Below, piece by piece: positions 38,476-51,763 of a stretch of 64,000 nucleotides of DNA; position 1 is the first letter of the stretch; each line of letters begins with the position of its first letter. The notes beneath the pieces were generated by a model. It was not told the origin of the DNA. It saw nothing but the letters and a program-made list of their open reading frames with translations, and did no database searches. Origin of the DNA: Pseudomonas ekonensis (lineage in GTDB: Bacteria; Pseudomonadota; Gammaproteobacteria; Pseudomonadales; Pseudomonadaceae); assembly GCF_019145435.1 (NCBI RefSeq), contig NZ_JAHSTS010000003.1:62001-126000 (forward strand). Reading direction: 5' to 3'. The position numbers and the translations under genes are program-made.

Positions 38476-39363
38476 TCAATACCAGCGGGCCTCGCCCGGC
38501 GGACGTTTCTTGAAGCGTTTCATGCTCCACATGTACTGGCTCGGGTAGGCCGCGACGTAACGCTCGACCACCTGACTCATCGCGGCGCAGGACACCTCGG
38601 TGTCGGTGCTGTACATGGCTTCGGGCGCGGCTTCGAGGATCACCTTGTAGCCGGAGCCGTCGGGCAGCCGCAAGGCGTGCAGGAACACGCCGACCGCCTT
38701 GCCGCCGGCCAGCATGTTCGGCACGAACTTGCTGGTCAGGGCCTGGGTGGCGAAGAACGGCACGAAGATCCCGGCGGATTCGGCCGGTTCCGGGTCGGCG
38801 GGGATGCCCACCGCACCGCCTTTGCGCACTTCCTTGATGACGCTGAGGATGCCTTCCTTGGTGGAGGCGGCGACGCGGTTGCCCAGTTGCACCCGCTGCT
38901 TGCGCAGCAGTTCGTCCACCGCCTTCAGCTTCGGCGGGCGGTAGAAGATGATCGGTTTGCACTGGCTGCAGTAGAAGTGGTTGAGCACTTCCCAGTTGCC
39001 CAGGTGGCTGGTGATGCCGACCACGCCCTTGCCGGACGCCAGGGCGTCCTTGAGGATGTCCAGGCCTTCGACTTCGCGCACCAGCTCGATGGAGCGCCGC
39101 GCCGGCCAGATCCAGGCGCAGGCGCTTTCGGTCAGGGACTTGCCGATGTCCTTCAGGCTCTGGCCGACCAGGCGCTCGCGCTCGGCCGGATCCATCGCGG
39201 GGAAACACTTGGCCAGGTTGATCCGCACCACGTCGCGGGAACGGTTGGGGGTTTTCCACATGATCCAGCCGATCGCCGAACCCACGGCCTGCACGGCCCG
39301 CCACGGAAGCAGGGCAAACAGCCGCAGAGCGCCTACCAGCAAGGCGCCTTTAAACTTATCCAC
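38476..39363 (-). CDS. htrB: Lipid A biosynthesis lauroyl/secondary acyltransferase
   Basis: A 295-residue LpxL/HtrB-type acyltransferase that adds a secondary acyl chain to lipid A at the inner membrane. An N-terminal hydrophobic segment (LLVGALRLFALLPW) anchors it. The catalytic HxxxxE motif is in TSHLGNWEVL, and NRVAASTKEGI and GIPADPEPAESAGIFVPFF are family blocks. It ends with ARWY. Pseudomonads carry two htrB paralogs; this is the one near the origin by synteny. A perfect DnaA box (39356-39364) overlaps its start codon. Confidence 0.93.
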   Translation of the reverse strand: MDKFKGALLVGALRLFALLPWRAVQAVGSAIGWIMWKTPNRSRDVVRINLAKCFPAMDPAERERLVGQSLKDIGKSLTESACAWIWPARRSIELVREVEGLDILKDALASGKGVVGITSHLGNWEVLNHFYCSQCKPIIFYRPPKLKAVDELLRKQRVQLGNRVAASTKEGILSVIKEVRKGGAVGIPADPEPAESAGIFVPFFATQALTSKFVPNMLAGGKAVGVFLHALRLPDGSGYKVILEAAPEAMYSTDTEVSCAAMSQVVERYVAAYPSQYMWSMKRFKKRPPGEARWY

Positions 39364-39403
39364 AGGTCACTCCTGATCTTGTGCTGTGCGCGAGGCGGCC
39401 ATT

Positions 39404-39961
39404 CTAACCGGCGTTGACGAGCTGCGCGTAGCGGTCGCAGTCCCGGGTGTGATCCATGACCATGCCCGAGGCCTGCATCAGCGCGTAGCAGATGGTCGGG
39501 CCGACGAAGGTGAAGCCGGCCTTCTTCAGGCCTTTGCTCATGGCTTCGGCCTGCGGGGTGATGGCCGGGACCTCGCTGCGGTCCTTGAAATGGTTGACCA
39601 CCGGCTCGTTGCCGACGAACGACCAGAGGAACCCTGCCGGATCCTCCAGCGCCAGCCAGGCCCGGGCGTTGCGCCGGGCGGCCTCGAGCTTGAGGCGGTT
39701 GCGGATGATGCCCGGATCGAGCATCAGTTCGGCGATGTACGCGTCGCTCATCTGCGCCACCCGCTGCGCGTCGAAGCCGAACAGCACCTGGCGGTAGCGC
39801 TCGCGCTTGCGCAGCACGGTGATCCACGACAGCCCGGCCTGGAACCCTTCGAGCAAAAGCAACTCGAACAATCCCTGCGCCTCGCGCAGCGGCGTTCCCC
39901 ACTCCTGATCGTGATAAGCCATGTACAGCGGATCTTCGGTGCACCAAAAGCAGCGTGGCAT
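39404..39961 (-). CDS. tag: DNA-3-methyladenine glycosylase I
   Basis: A 185-residue repair glycosylase that removes 3-methyladenine. The zinc site is set by Cys4 and His17 in [22 protein letters not shown], with further His and Cys near the C-terminus (DHTRDCDRY). The core has [20 protein letters not shown], the catalytic Glu region, and [22 protein letters not shown]. The start ATG 39961 has GGAG upstream on the minus strand. It is divergent from glyQ. Confidence 0.96.
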   Translation of the reverse strand: MPRCFWCTEDPLYMAYHDQEWGTPLREAQGLFELLLLEGFQAGLSWITVLRKRERYRQVLFGFDAQRVAQMSDAYIAELMLDPGIIRNRLKLEAARRNARAWLALEDPAGFLWSFVGNEPVVNHFKDRSEVPAITPQAEAMSKGLKKAGFTFVGPTICYALMQASGMVMDHTRDCDRYAQLVNAG

Positions 39962-39996
39962 AAGGCTCCAGGGGGTGGTGGCGCGACTGAATCGGG

Positions 39997-40002
39997 TATA
40001 CT
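39997..40002 (+). promoter_or_regulatory. Possible glyQ -10 element
   Basis: TATACT lies 41 bp upstream of the glyQ GTG. No good -35 is seen at the expected distance, so only the -10 element is marked. Confidence 0.4.
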
Positions 40003-40042
40003 CCCGCTCTTTAAATCGCAGCCCAAGAAACAGGTGAATTTC

Positions 40043-40996
40043 GTGAGCCAGCCTACGCCAGCCGTGCGTACCTTCCAAGACTTGATCCTCGCGCTCCAGC
40101 AGTACTGGGCCGAGCAAGGTTGTGTGGTACTTCAGCCCTACGATATGGAAGTAGGCGCCGGCACTTTCCACACCGCTACATTCCTGCGCGCCATCGGTCC
40201 GGAAACCTGGAACGCCGCCTACGTGCAGCCAAGCCGCCGTCCGACTGACGGCCGCTACGGCGAAAACCCGAACCGCCTGCAGCACTACTACCAGTTCCAG
40301 GTGGTGCTGAAGCCGAACCCGGAAAACTTCCAGGAGCTGTACCTGGGCTCCCTCAAGCACGTGGGCCTCGACCCGCTGGTGCACGACATCCGTTTCGTCG
40401 AAGACAACTGGGAATCGCCGACCCTCGGCGCCTGGGGCCTGGGCTGGGAAGTCTGGCTCAACGGCATGGAAGTGACCCAGTTCACCTACTTCCAGCAGGC
40501 GGGCGGCATCGAGTGCTACCCGGTGACCGGCGAAATCACCTACGGCCTTGAGCGCCTGGCCATGTACCTGCAGGGCGTGGACTCGGTCTACGACCTGGTC
40601 TGGGCCGACGGCCCGTTCGGCAAGGTGACCTACGGCGACGTGTTCCACCAGAACGAAGTGGAGCAGTCCACCTACAACTTCGAGCACGCCAACGTCGACA
40701 AGCTGTTCGAACTGTTCGACTTCTACGAAAGCGAAGCCAAGCGCCTGATCGAACTCGACCAGCCGCTGCCGCTGCCGAGCTACGAAATGGTGCTGAAGGC
40801 CTCGCACACCTTCAACCTGCTGGATGCGCGCCGGGCGATCTCGGTGACCGCGCGTCAGCAATACATCCTGCGCGTGCGCACCCTGGCGCGTTCCGTCGCC
40901 CAAGCCTACCTGCTGGCCCGCGCCAAGCTGGGCTTCCCGATGGCGACCCCGGACCTGCGTGACGAAGTACTGGCCAAGCTGGAGGCTGCACAATGA
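40043..40996 (+). CDS. glyQ: Glycyl-tRNA synthetase alpha subunit
   Basis: A 317-residue catalytic subunit of the alpha2-beta2 glycyl-tRNA synthetase. Class II features include [66 protein letters not shown] and [35 protein letters not shown]. The start is GTG 40043, with AGGTG about 7 nt before it; a GTG 9 bp upstream (40034) is also in frame. Its stop overlaps glyS by 4 bp (ATGA). Confidence 0.97.
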   Translation: MSQPTPAVRTFQDLILALQQYWAEQGCVVLQPYDMEVGAGTFHTATFLRAIGPETWNAAYVQPSRRPTDGRYGENPNRLQHYYQFQVVLKPNPENFQELYLGSLKHVGLDPLVHDIRFVEDNWESPTLGAWGLGWEVWLNGMEVTQFTYFQQAGGIECYPVTGEITYGLERLAMYLQGVDSVYDLVWADGPFGKVTYGDVFHQNEVEQSTYNFEHANVDKLFELFDFYESEAKRLIELDQPLPLPSYEMVLKASHTFNLLDARRAISVTARQQYILRVRTLARSVAQAYLLARAKLGFPMATPDLRDEVLAKLEAAQ

Positions 40997-43047
40997 GTGC
41001 TCAAGATTTTCTGGTTGAACTGGGCACCGAAGAACTGCCACCCAAAGCCCTGAACACCCTGGCCGAAGCGTTTCTGGCCGGCATCGAGAAAGGCCTGCAG
41101 GCCGCCGGCCTGAACTACCGGGGCAAGGCCGTCTACGCCGCGCCGCGCCGTCTGGCGGTGCTGATCACCGCGCTGGACACCCAGCAGCCGGACCGCAGCA
41201 TCAACCTCGACGGCCCGCCGCGCCAGGCTGCGTTCGATGCCGAAGGCAATCCGACCCAGGCCGCCCTGGGCTTCGCCAAGAAGTGTGGCGTCGAGCTGAG
41301 CGAAATCGACCAGAGCGGTCCGAAACTGCGCTACAGCCAGAACATCGCCGGCAAGCCGACCGCCAGCCTGCTGCCGACCATCGTCGAAGACTCGCTGAAC
41401 GACCTGCCGATCCCCAAACGCATGCGTTGGGCTGCGCGCAAGGAAGAGTTCGTGCGTCCGACCCAATGGCTGGTGATGCTGCTCGGCGACCAGGTCATCG
41501 ACTGCACCATCCTTGCCCAGAAGGCCGGCCGCGAGTCCCGCGGCCACCGTTTCCACCACCCGGAAAACGTGCGCATCGGTTCGCCGTCGAGCTACCTGGC
41601 CGACCTGCGCGCCGCGTATGTGCTGGCCGACGCCAACGAACGCCGCGAGATCATCAGCAAGCGCACCGAAGAGCTGGCCACCCGCCAGGAAGGCACCGCG
41701 ATCGTGCCGCCGGCGCTGCTCGACGAAGTGACTGCGCTGGTCGAATGGCCGGTGCCGCTGGTGTGCTCGTTCGAGGAGCGTTTCCTCGACGTGCCGCAAG
41801 AGGCCCTGATCACCACCATGCAGGACAACCAGAAGTACTTCTGCCTGCTGGACGCCGACGGCAAGCTGCTGCCGCGCTTCATCACCGTGGCCAACATCGA
41901 GAGCACCGATGCGCAGCAGATCATCGCCGGCAACGAGAAAGTGGTTCGCCCGCGCCTGACCGACGCCGAGTTCTTCTTCAAGCAGGACAAGAAGCAGAAA
42001 CTCGAAGCGTTCAACGACCGTCTGCAGAACGTGGTCTTCCAGGAAAAGCTCGGCAGCGTCTACGACAAGGCCGAACGCGTTTCCAGGCTGGCGGCCTACA
42101 TCGCTGCGCGCATCGGCGGCAACGCTTCGTGGGCGGCCCGCGCAGGCTTGCTGTCCAAGTGCGACCTGGCCACCGAAATGGTCGGCGAGTTCCCGGAAAT
42201 GCAAGGCGTGGCCGGCTACTACTACGCCCTCAATGACGGCGAGCCGGAAGACGTCGCCCTGGCGCTGAACGAGCAGTACATGCCGCGCGGCGCCGGCGCC
42301 GAACTGCCGGCCACCCTGACCGGTGCGGCCGTGGCCATCGCCGACAAGCTCGACACCCTGGTCGGCATCTTCGGCATCGGCATGCTGCCGACCGGCAGCA
42401 AGGACCCGTATGCCCTGCGCCGTGCGGCCTTGGGCGTGCTGCGGATCCTGATCGAGAAGCAGCTGGACCTGGACCTGAACGACGCCGTGGCCTTCGCGGT
42501 GAACGGCTTCGGCGCCAAGGTCAAGGCCGCCGGCCTGGCCGACGCGGTGCTGGAGTTCATCTTCGACCGTCTGCGTGCCCGCTACGAAGACGAAGGCGTG
42601 GATGTCGCCACCTACCTGTCGGTGCGTGCCCTGAAGCCGGGTTCGGCGCTGGACTTCGACCAGCGCGTGCAAGCGGTGCAGTCGTTCCGCAAGCTGCCGG
42701 AAGCGGCGGCGCTGGCGGCGGTGAACAAGCGCGTGTCGAACCTGCTGGGCAAGGTGGAAGGCTCGGTGCCGACCGTGGTCGAGGCCAAGTACTTCGACAA
42801 CGCCAACGAGTTCTCCCTGTACTCCGCCATTCAGCAGGCCGACCAGGCCGTGCAGCCGATGGCCGCTGCGCGCCAGTACAGCGAATCGCTGGCGCGACTG
42901 GCCGCCCTGCGCGAACCGGTGGACGCGTTCTTCGAAGCCGTGATGGTCAATGCCGACGACGCCAACGTACGGGCGAACCGCTACGCGCTGCTGGCGCGTC
43001 TGCGTAACCTGTTCCTCGGCGTTGCCGACATTTCGCTGCTGGGTTGA
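40993..43047 (+). CDS. glyS: Glycyl-tRNA synthetase beta subunit
   Basis: A 684-residue tRNA-binding subunit. It begins [22 protein letters not shown] and has [28 protein letters not shown], the HD-like segment [26 protein letters not shown] and a C-terminal anticodon-binding region ([22 protein letters not shown]). Length is normal. It is coupled to glyQ, and gmhB follows 10 bp later. Confidence 0.97.
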   Translation: MSAQDFLVELGTEELPPKALNTLAEAFLAGIEKGLQAAGLNYRGKAVYAAPRRLAVLITALDTQQPDRSINLDGPPRQAAFDAEGNPTQAALGFAKKCGVELSEIDQSGPKLRYSQNIAGKPTASLLPTIVEDSLNDLPIPKRMRWAARKEEFVRPTQWLVMLLGDQVIDCTILAQKAGRESRGHRFHHPENVRIGSPSSYLADLRAAYVLADANERREIISKRTEELATRQEGTAIVPPALLDEVTALVEWPVPLVCSFEERFLDVPQEALITTMQDNQKYFCLLDADGKLLPRFITVANIESTDAQQIIAGNEKVVRPRLTDAEFFFKQDKKQKLEAFNDRLQNVVFQEKLGSVYDKAERVSRLAAYIAARIGGNASWAARAGLLSKCDLATEMVGEFPEMQGVAGYYYALNDGEPEDVALALNEQYMPRGAGAELPATLTGAAVAIADKLDTLVGIFGIGMLPTGSKDPYALRRAALGVLRILIEKQLDLDLNDAVAFAVNGFGAKVKAAGLADAVLEFIFDRLRARYEDEGVDVATYLSVRALKPGSALDFDQRVQAVQSFRKLPEAAALAAVNKRVSNLLGKVEGSVPTVVEAKYFDNANEFSLYSAIQQADQAVQPMAAARQYSESLARLAALREPVDAFFEAVMVNADDANVRANRYALLARLRNLFLGVADISLLG

Positions 43048-43057
43048 GGGATTGCCG

Positions 43058-43591
43058 TTGAAGCTGCTGATTCTCGATCGGGACGGAGTGATCAACTTCG
43101 ACTCCGACGCTTACATCAAGTCGGTGGAGGAGTGGATTCCGCTGCCCGGCTCGATCGAAGCGATCGCGCAGTTGAGCAAGGCCGGCTGGACGGTGGCGGT
43201 GGCCACCAACCAGTCGGGCATTGCCCGCGGCTATTACGACCTCGCCACCCTCGAGGCCATGCACGCGCGCCTGCGCGCGCTCGTGGCCGAGCAGGGCGGC
43301 GAAGTCGGGCTGATCGTGCATTGCCCGCACGGGCCGGACGAGGGCTGCGATTGCCGCAAACCCAAACCCGGCATGCTCAAGGCCATTGCGCAGCATTACG
43401 GTGTGCCCCTGGCCGGCGTGTGGTTCGTGGGCGACAGCCTTGGTGACCTGGAGGCCGCCAAAGCCGTCGATTCACAGCCTGTTCTGGTGAAGACCGGAAA
43501 GGGCGAAAGGACCCAGGCCAAAAGCTTGCCGGTCGGCACCTTGATTTTTGACGATCTGGCGGCGATTGCCGCAGAACTTATCCACAACTAG
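43058..43591 (+). CDS. gmhB: D-glycero-beta-D-manno-heptose-1,7-bisphosphate 7-phosphatase
   Basis: A 177-residue HAD phosphatase of LPS inner-core heptose synthesis. The nucleophile motif is LDRDGVIN (Asp near 7 and 9), motif II Thr is in VATNQSGIARG, and motif IV is WFVGDSLGDLEAA. The zinc-binding loop reads HCPHGPDEGCDCRKPKPGM. The start is TTG 43058 (MKLLILDRDG), with GAGGG 7 nt upstream; a TTG at 43052 is also in frame. The rest of the heptose pathway is not in the window. A perfect DnaA box (43578-43586) lies at its 3' end. Confidence 0.95.
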   Translation: MKLLILDRDGVINFDSDAYIKSVEEWIPLPGSIEAIAQLSKAGWTVAVATNQSGIARGYYDLATLEAMHARLRALVAEQGGEVGLIVHCPHGPDEGCDCRKPKPGMLKAIAQHYGVPLAGVWFVGDSLGDLEAAKAVDSQPVLVKTGKGERTQAKSLPVGTLIFDDLAAIAAELIHN

Positions 43592-43673
43592 AGTGCTTCT
43601 GACGTTCCTGACCAAGGATTGATCGGGAGTGCGCTTGAACAGTCGGGCATCGCCCGTAACGGTAAACGTCGCC

Positions 43674-44444
43674 ATGTCGATACTGCAGGCCATCAGAATT
43701 GCTCTCTTTTACCTGCTGCTGGGCACCAGTTCCCTGCTGTGGTGCAGCCTGAGCTTTTTCATCGCGCCCTTTCTGCCGTTCAAGGCGCGCTATCGCTTCA
43801 TCAACGTGTACTGGTGCCGCTGCGCCTTGTGGCTGAGCAAGGTGTTCCTCGGCATCCGCTACGAAGTCAAAGGCGCGGAAAACGTGCCTGACCGGCCCTG
43901 CGTGATTCAGTCGAACCACCAGAGCACCTGGGAGACGTTCTTTCTCTCCGCCTATTTCCAGCCCTTGAGCCAGGTGCTCAAGCGCGAACTGCTGTACGTG
44001 CCGTTCTTCGGCTGGGCGATGGCCATGCTGCGCCCCATCGCCATCGACCGCGACAACCCGAAAGCCGCGCTCAAGCATGTGGCGGCCAAGGGCGACGAAC
44101 TGCTCAAGGACAACGTGTGGGTGCTGATCTTCCCTGAAGGCACCCGCGTTCCCTACGGCACCATGGGCAAGTTCTCGCGGGGCGGTTCTGCCCTGGCGGT
44201 GAACGCGTCGCTGCCGGTGCTGCCGGTCGCCCACAATGCCGGCAAGTTCTGGCCCAAGACCGGTTGGGGCAAGAAGCAGGGCGTCATCACCGTGGTCATC
44301 GGCCAGCCGATGTACGCCGAAGGCTCAGGCCCGCGGGCCATCGCCGAGCTGAACGACCGGGTCCAGGCCTGGAACGAGCAGGCCCAGCGAGACATGGGCT
44401 CGTTGCCGCCGGCGCCTGTCGCCAACGGTGAGGCCACTGTCTGA
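43674..44444 (+). CDS. plsC: 1-acyl-sn-glycerol-3-phosphate acyltransferase
   Basis: A 256-residue membrane acyltransferase that makes phosphatidic acid from lysophosphatidate. An N-terminal helix (ALFYLLLGTSSLLWCSLSFFIAPF) precedes the acceptor motif NHQSTWE (a HxxxxE form of the usual HxxxxD). Other motifs are VLKRELLYVPFFGWAM, IAIDRDN and the substrate motif IFPEGTR. It corresponds by synteny to P. aeruginosa lptA. ATG 43674 is preferred over GTG 43629. A strong terminator follows at 44578. Confidence 0.95.
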   Translation: MSILQAIRIALFYLLLGTSSLLWCSLSFFIAPFLPFKARYRFINVYWCRCALWLSKVFLGIRYEVKGAENVPDRPCVIQSNHQSTWETFFLSAYFQPLSQVLKRELLYVPFFGWAMAMLRPIAIDRDNPKAALKHVAAKGDELLKDNVWVLIFPEGTRVPYGTMGKFSRGGSALAVNASLPVLPVAHNAGKFWPKTGWGKKQGVITVVIGQPMYAEGSGPRAIAELNDRVQAWNEQAQRDMGSLPPAPVANGEATV

Positions 44445-44577
44445 GATTTTGTGGATAACCTGTGTACGAGTTCGTTGAAAAGCAGCGGATTCAAGTTTTA
44501 AATAATTGATTTACTTATATATTTCCCAAGCTCATAAAACCCCGGAAATGGTGCATAAGTTTTTCCGGGCGCAAAGG

Positions 44578-44603
44578 AACCGGCTGATATAGCCGGTTTT
44601 TTT
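44578..44603 (+). terminator. Rho-independent terminator after plsC
   Basis: Stem AACCGGCT (44578-44585) / AGCCGGTT (44591-44598) with loop GATAT and a run of seven T. It stops plsC transcription just before the convergent kinase gene. Confidence 0.88.
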
Positions 44604-46143
44604 ATGCGTGCTCTTCCGCCAGCAGCGGCAGCTCCAGGCGGAACGTGGTGCCTTGCCCGACCACGCTCAGGCACTCGATCCGTCCACCGTGGTGATCCAC
44701 CACTGCCTTGACCATCGAAAGCCCCAACCCGACGCCGTCGATGCCCTGGGCGGAGGAAAAACGCCGGTACTGGCTGAACAGCTCAGGCAGTTCCCCGGCG
44801 GCGATGCCCTTGCCCTGATCCGTCAGTTCGATGCACAACCAGTCTTCGTGGCAACGGATGCGCAGACGCACTGCCGTTCCCGGATCGCTGTACTTGATCG
44901 CGTTCTCCAGCAAGTTGAACAGGGCCCTGGTCAGCAGGCCCTGATCGGCCATGACCAGGCGTTCCTGGGCGGGCTCGTCCATGTCGTGGAGCAATTCGAT
45001 GCGCTTTTGCTGGGCGATGGGCAGGGCCTGATCCAGCACGTCCAGCACCAGCATCGCGAACAGGCTCGGCTGGAACTGATAGGCCTGGGATTCGGCGCGG
45101 GCCAGCAGCACGAAGCCATCGGTGAGATCCAGCGCCCGCCGTACCTGGCGCTCGATCTGCTCGAACAGGGGCGAGTCCCCGCCGGCCTGGTGCCGGTGCA
45201 CGTCCAGCAAGGCGAGGATCGCCGAATGGGGTGCGCGCAGGTCATGGGAGAGAAACCGCAGCAGCACGCTGCGCTGCTCTTCCGCCGCCCGCTCGGCGCT
45301 GAGGTCGGTCAGACTCAGCAGCCAGCCGATCGGCGTGTCGCCGTCCACCGGCAGCAACGCCGCCCGTTCCAGCCGCAGGCTGCGGTCCTTGCGGTCGCGA
45401 AACTCCAGCAGCGGCAGGGCGGACAGCAGCGGGCGCGGCGCCTGGTCCAGTTCGGGATAGCCGAGACGGGCCAGTTGATCGAGCACGTCGTCCCCCACCA
45501 GGTCACTGCCGAACAGGTTCCGCGCATTGCGGTTGCCCAGCAGGATTTGCCCCTGCGGGTCGCTGATCAGGGTGGCCACCGGCAGGTATTCGAGGCCATC
45601 GGCAATGAAGCGCCGGGTGTCGCGGGTGCGGCTCATGGCCTGTTCCAGCGCCATGATCTGCCCCTGCAGGCGGTCGGCGCCCTGAAACCGGGTGCGGCGG
45701 CGCTCAGGGAACACCTTCGGTTCGCTGTCCAGGCGCGCCAGCTCCCAGCCGAAGTACGTCAGCACCACGCTCAGGCGCCGCCAGTTCCAGATCAGGTAAC
45801 CGAACAGCATCCCCAGCACCGCCGGCGTCGGCGACCACCAATGGCGCAGTTCCGCCAGCCCGGCGCTGGCCAGCAGCGCGCAGGCCATGCCGATCAGGGT
45901 CAGCCACAGCGCCAGGCGCGGACGCCACAGCAGCAGGCCCAGCACGCTCGTCACCAGCGCCACCGACAGCAGCGCGCCCATGACGGGCGAGGGATCGTTC
46001 AGGTTGAGCTGCGAACGCCACGACAACAGCGCAGTCAGCGGCAATAGCACTAGACTTATCCACAACCACTCGCGCACCAGCCGCCGAAACAGCCTCTGCA
46101 CCTGGCTCGGCACCCGGCTTTCGTGCCGGCGCGGGTTATTCAT
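44602..46143 (-). CDS. Sensor histidine kinase, probable CHASE2-deleted form
   Basis: A 513-residue membrane histidine kinase. It has four predicted helices: one at about 26-42 (LWISLVLLPLTALLSW) and three close together at about 54-72, 77-97 and 107-119, ending in GYLIWNWRR. PAS (about 180-290), HisKA (His in LRFLSHDLRAPHS), N box NLLENAIKY, G1 LTDQGKGI and G2 GVGLGLSMVKAVV follow. This 1 + 3 helix plan is that of CHASE2 sensor kinases, but the roughly 220-260-residue periplasmic CHASE2 domain expected between the first and second helices is absent. No stop or frame change marks the join, and the kinase core is intact. It is divergent from the regulator at 46297. Confidence 0.88.
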   Translation of the reverse strand: MNNPRRHESRVPSQVQRLFRRLVREWLWISLVLLPLTALLSWRSQLNLNDPSPVMGALLSVALVTSVLGLLLWRPRLALWLTLIGMACALLASAGLAELRHWWSPTPAVLGMLFGYLIWNWRRLSVVLTYFGWELARLDSEPKVFPERRRTRFQGADRLQGQIMALEQAMSRTRDTRRFIADGLEYLPVATLISDPQGQILLGNRNARNLFGSDLVGDDVLDQLARLGYPELDQAPRPLLSALPLLEFRDRKDRSLRLERAALLPVDGDTPIGWLLSLTDLSAERAAEEQRSVLLRFLSHDLRAPHSAILALLDVHRHQAGGDSPLFEQIERQVRRALDLTDGFVLLARAESQAYQFQPSLFAMLVLDVLDQALPIAQQKRIELLHDMDEPAQERLVMADQGLLTRALFNLLENAIKYSDPGTAVRLRIRCHEDWLCIELTDQGKGIAAGELPELFSQYRRFSSAQGIDGVGLGLSMVKAVVDHHGGRIECLSVVGQGTTFRLELPLLAEEHA

Positions 46144-46296
46144 GGGGAACGGGGCAGGGCGGGTTGAATGGTTTCATCGGCCAAAGGTCTGAGGGCGTGT
46201 CTGAATGATTTCAAAGAATCATAGCGGACGCCGGAACACCGGGCCGCCGACTTTTGCAGTCCCGACCCATCGCCCAACGAAAAGGAATGATCGCGT

Positions 46297-47016
46297 ATGC
46301 GCGTTGCGATACTGGACGACGAACCGGCCGAATTGCGCCGGGTCGAGCAGACCCTGCAGCAAATGGCCGAGCACGGCGAACAGCCCTGGTCGCTGCACAG
46401 CTTCGAGAGGGGCGAAGAGCTGCTGCGGCAACTGCGCCGGGAAACCTTCGACCTGCTGATCCTCGACTGGCAACTGCCGGATCTCACCGGCCTGGCCTTG
46501 CTGCGCTGGACCCGCGAACACATGGAAGCGCCACCGGCCGCCATCATGCTCACCAGCCGCGACGGCGAGAGCGACATCGTCCAGGCGCTCAACGCCGGCG
46601 CCGACGACTACGTCAGCAAACCGTTCCGCCCCAATGAACTCAAAGCCCGGGTGGCCGCGGTGCTGCGCCGCCACGCCCAACAACGCCCGGCCGCCGGCGA
46701 GGTGCTGCACTTCAACGATCTGGTGTTCGACGACGGCGAACTGACCGTCACCCGCGACGGCAAGCCGATCGCCATGACCGAACGCGAATACCGCCTGGCC
46801 CGCTGCCTGTTCAACAACCTCGGCCGGCCGCTGTCCCGGGACTACCTGTACGAACGGTTCTGGCCCCATGAGGAAATGTCGTCGTCACGGCCGTTGGACA
46901 CCCACATCTATCGCCTGCGCAACAAGCTGGGACTGACGGCGGATCGGGGTTGGCAGTTGTTGACGATCTATGGGTATGGGTATCGGTTGGAGAGTGTGGC
47001 CACGGCCGGGGAGTGA
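46297..47016 (+). CDS. OmpR-family response regulator
   Basis: A 239-residue regulator. The receiver domain has DDEPAELRR at the acidic pocket, phosphoacceptor Asp in LLILDWQLPD, Thr/Ser in MLTSRDG and Lys in YVSKPFRP. The winged-helix DNA-binding domain covers about 135-235 (LTVTRDGKPIAMTEREYRLARCLFNN ... SSRPLDTHIYRLRNKLGL ... GYGYRLE). It is separated from the divergent kinase by 153 bp, which must contain both promoters. The targets are unknown. It ends at a shared terminator with gyrB. Confidence 0.94.
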   Translation: MRVAILDDEPAELRRVEQTLQQMAEHGEQPWSLHSFERGEELLRQLRRETFDLLILDWQLPDLTGLALLRWTREHMEAPPAAIMLTSRDGESDIVQALNAGADDYVSKPFRPNELKARVAAVLRRHAQQRPAAGEVLHFNDLVFDDGELTVTRDGKPIAMTEREYRLARCLFNNLGRPLSRDYLYERFWPHEEMSSSRPLDTHIYRLRNKLGLTADRGWQLLTIYGYGYRLESVATAGE

Positions 47017-47031
47017 ACCGGCGGGCAATAA

Positions 47032-47061
47032 AAAAGGCCAACGCAGATGCGTTGGCCTTTT
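47032..47061. terminator. Bidirectional terminator between the regulator and gyrB
   Basis: Perfect 13-bp stem AAAAGGCCAACGC / GCGTTGGCCTTTT with loop AGAT. A-tract on one side and T-tract on the other make it work for both convergent genes. Confidence 0.92.
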
Positions 47062-47079
47062 CGTCGGTGCAGACCGGGA

Positions 47080-50606
<3,527 letters not shown>

Positions 50607-50620
50607 CTAGTTGGCGCTGA

Positions 50621-51724
50621 TTACAGACGCATCGGCATGACAACGTAAGCCGAATCGTCGTTGTCGGATTCCTGCACCAGCGCACTGCTGTTGGAATCGG
50701 ACAGGATCAGGCGAACCTGCTCGGTGGTCATCACGCCCAGCACGTCCAGCAGGTAGCTGACGTTGAAGCCGATCTCCAGCGAGCTGCCGTTGTATTCCAC
50801 GCCCACTTCTTCTTCCGCCTCTTCCTGCTCCGGGTTGTTGGCCTGGATCTTCAGCTGGCCGCTGGCCAGTTGCAGACGGATGCCGCGGTACTTCTCGTTG
50901 GACAGGATCGCGGTGCGGCTGAACGCTTCACGCAGGGCCTGGCGGTCGCCCAGCACCAGCTTGTCGCCGCCCTTGGGCAGGACGCGCTCGTAGTCCGGGA
51001 ACTTGCCGTCCACCAGTTTCGAGGTGAAGGTGAATTCGCCGGTGGTCGCGCGGATGTGGTGCTGGCCCAGCACGATGCTGACGTTGCCGTCCGGCTCGGT
51101 GAGCAGGCGCGCCAGTTCCAGGATGCCTTTGCGCGGCACGATCACCTGATGGCGGTCCTGCTGGCCGATGTCGGCCTGCATCGAGCACATCGCCAGGCGG
51201 TGACCGTCGGTGGCCACGGCGCGGATGATGCCGGTGGACACTTCCAGCAGCATGCCGTTGAGGTAGTAACGCACGTCCTGCTGGGCCATGGCGAAACTGG
51301 TGCGCTCGATCAGGCGACGCAGCTTGCTTTGCTCAAGGCTGGTGGTCAGCGAGCCCGGGCCTTCTTCCACGGTCGGGAAATCGTTGGCCGGCAGGGTCGA
51401 CAGGGTGAAGCGGCTGCGGCCGGCCTTCACCACCAGTTTCTGCTCGTCGACCTTGATGTCGATCAGCGCGTCGTTCGGCAGGCTCTTGCAGATGTCCATC
51501 AGCTTGCGCGCCGGCACGGTGATGGAGCCGGTTTCCGCAGGCTCTTCGAGCTGCACGCGGCCGACCAGCTCGACTTCCAGGTCCGTGCCGGTCAGCGACA
51601 GCTGCTGGCCGTCTACGACCAGCAGCACGTTGGACAGCACCGGCAAGGTCTGTCGGCGTTCGACGACACCTGCGACCAGTTGCAGGGGTTTCAACAGGGC
51701 TTCGCGTTGAATGGTGAAATGCAT
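50621..51724 (-). CDS. dnaN: DNA polymerase III beta clamp
   Basis: A 367-residue sliding clamp. The three clamp domains are seen as an N-terminal MHFTIQREALLKPLQLVAGVVERRQTLPVLSNVLL, a middle FAMAQQDVRYYLNGMLLEVS, and a C-terminal half ending SAYVVMPMRL, which forms the partner-binding cleft. Length is normal. It lies 39 bp downstream of dnaA and 14 bp upstream of recF, in one operon. Confidence 0.98.
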   Translation of the reverse strand: MHFTIQREALLKPLQLVAGVVERRQTLPVLSNVLLVVDGQQLSLTGTDLEVELVGRVQLEEPAETGSITVPARKLMDICKSLPNDALIDIKVDEQKLVVKAGRSRFTLSTLPANDFPTVEEGPGSLTTSLEQSKLRRLIERTSFAMAQQDVRYYLNGMLLEVSTGIIRAVATDGHRLAMCSMQADIGQQDRHQVIVPRKGILELARLLTEPDGNVSIVLGQHHIRATTGEFTFTSKLVDGKFPDYERVLPKGGDKLVLGDRQALREAFSRTAILSNEKYRGIRLQLASGQLKIQANNPEQEEAEEEVGVEYNGSSLEIGFNVSYLLDVLGVMTTEQVRLILSDSNSSALVQESDNDDSAYVVMPMRL

Positions 51725-51763
51725 GGTCTAGTCCCTTGCCTCAATAAGCTGCGCTGGCGTTCA

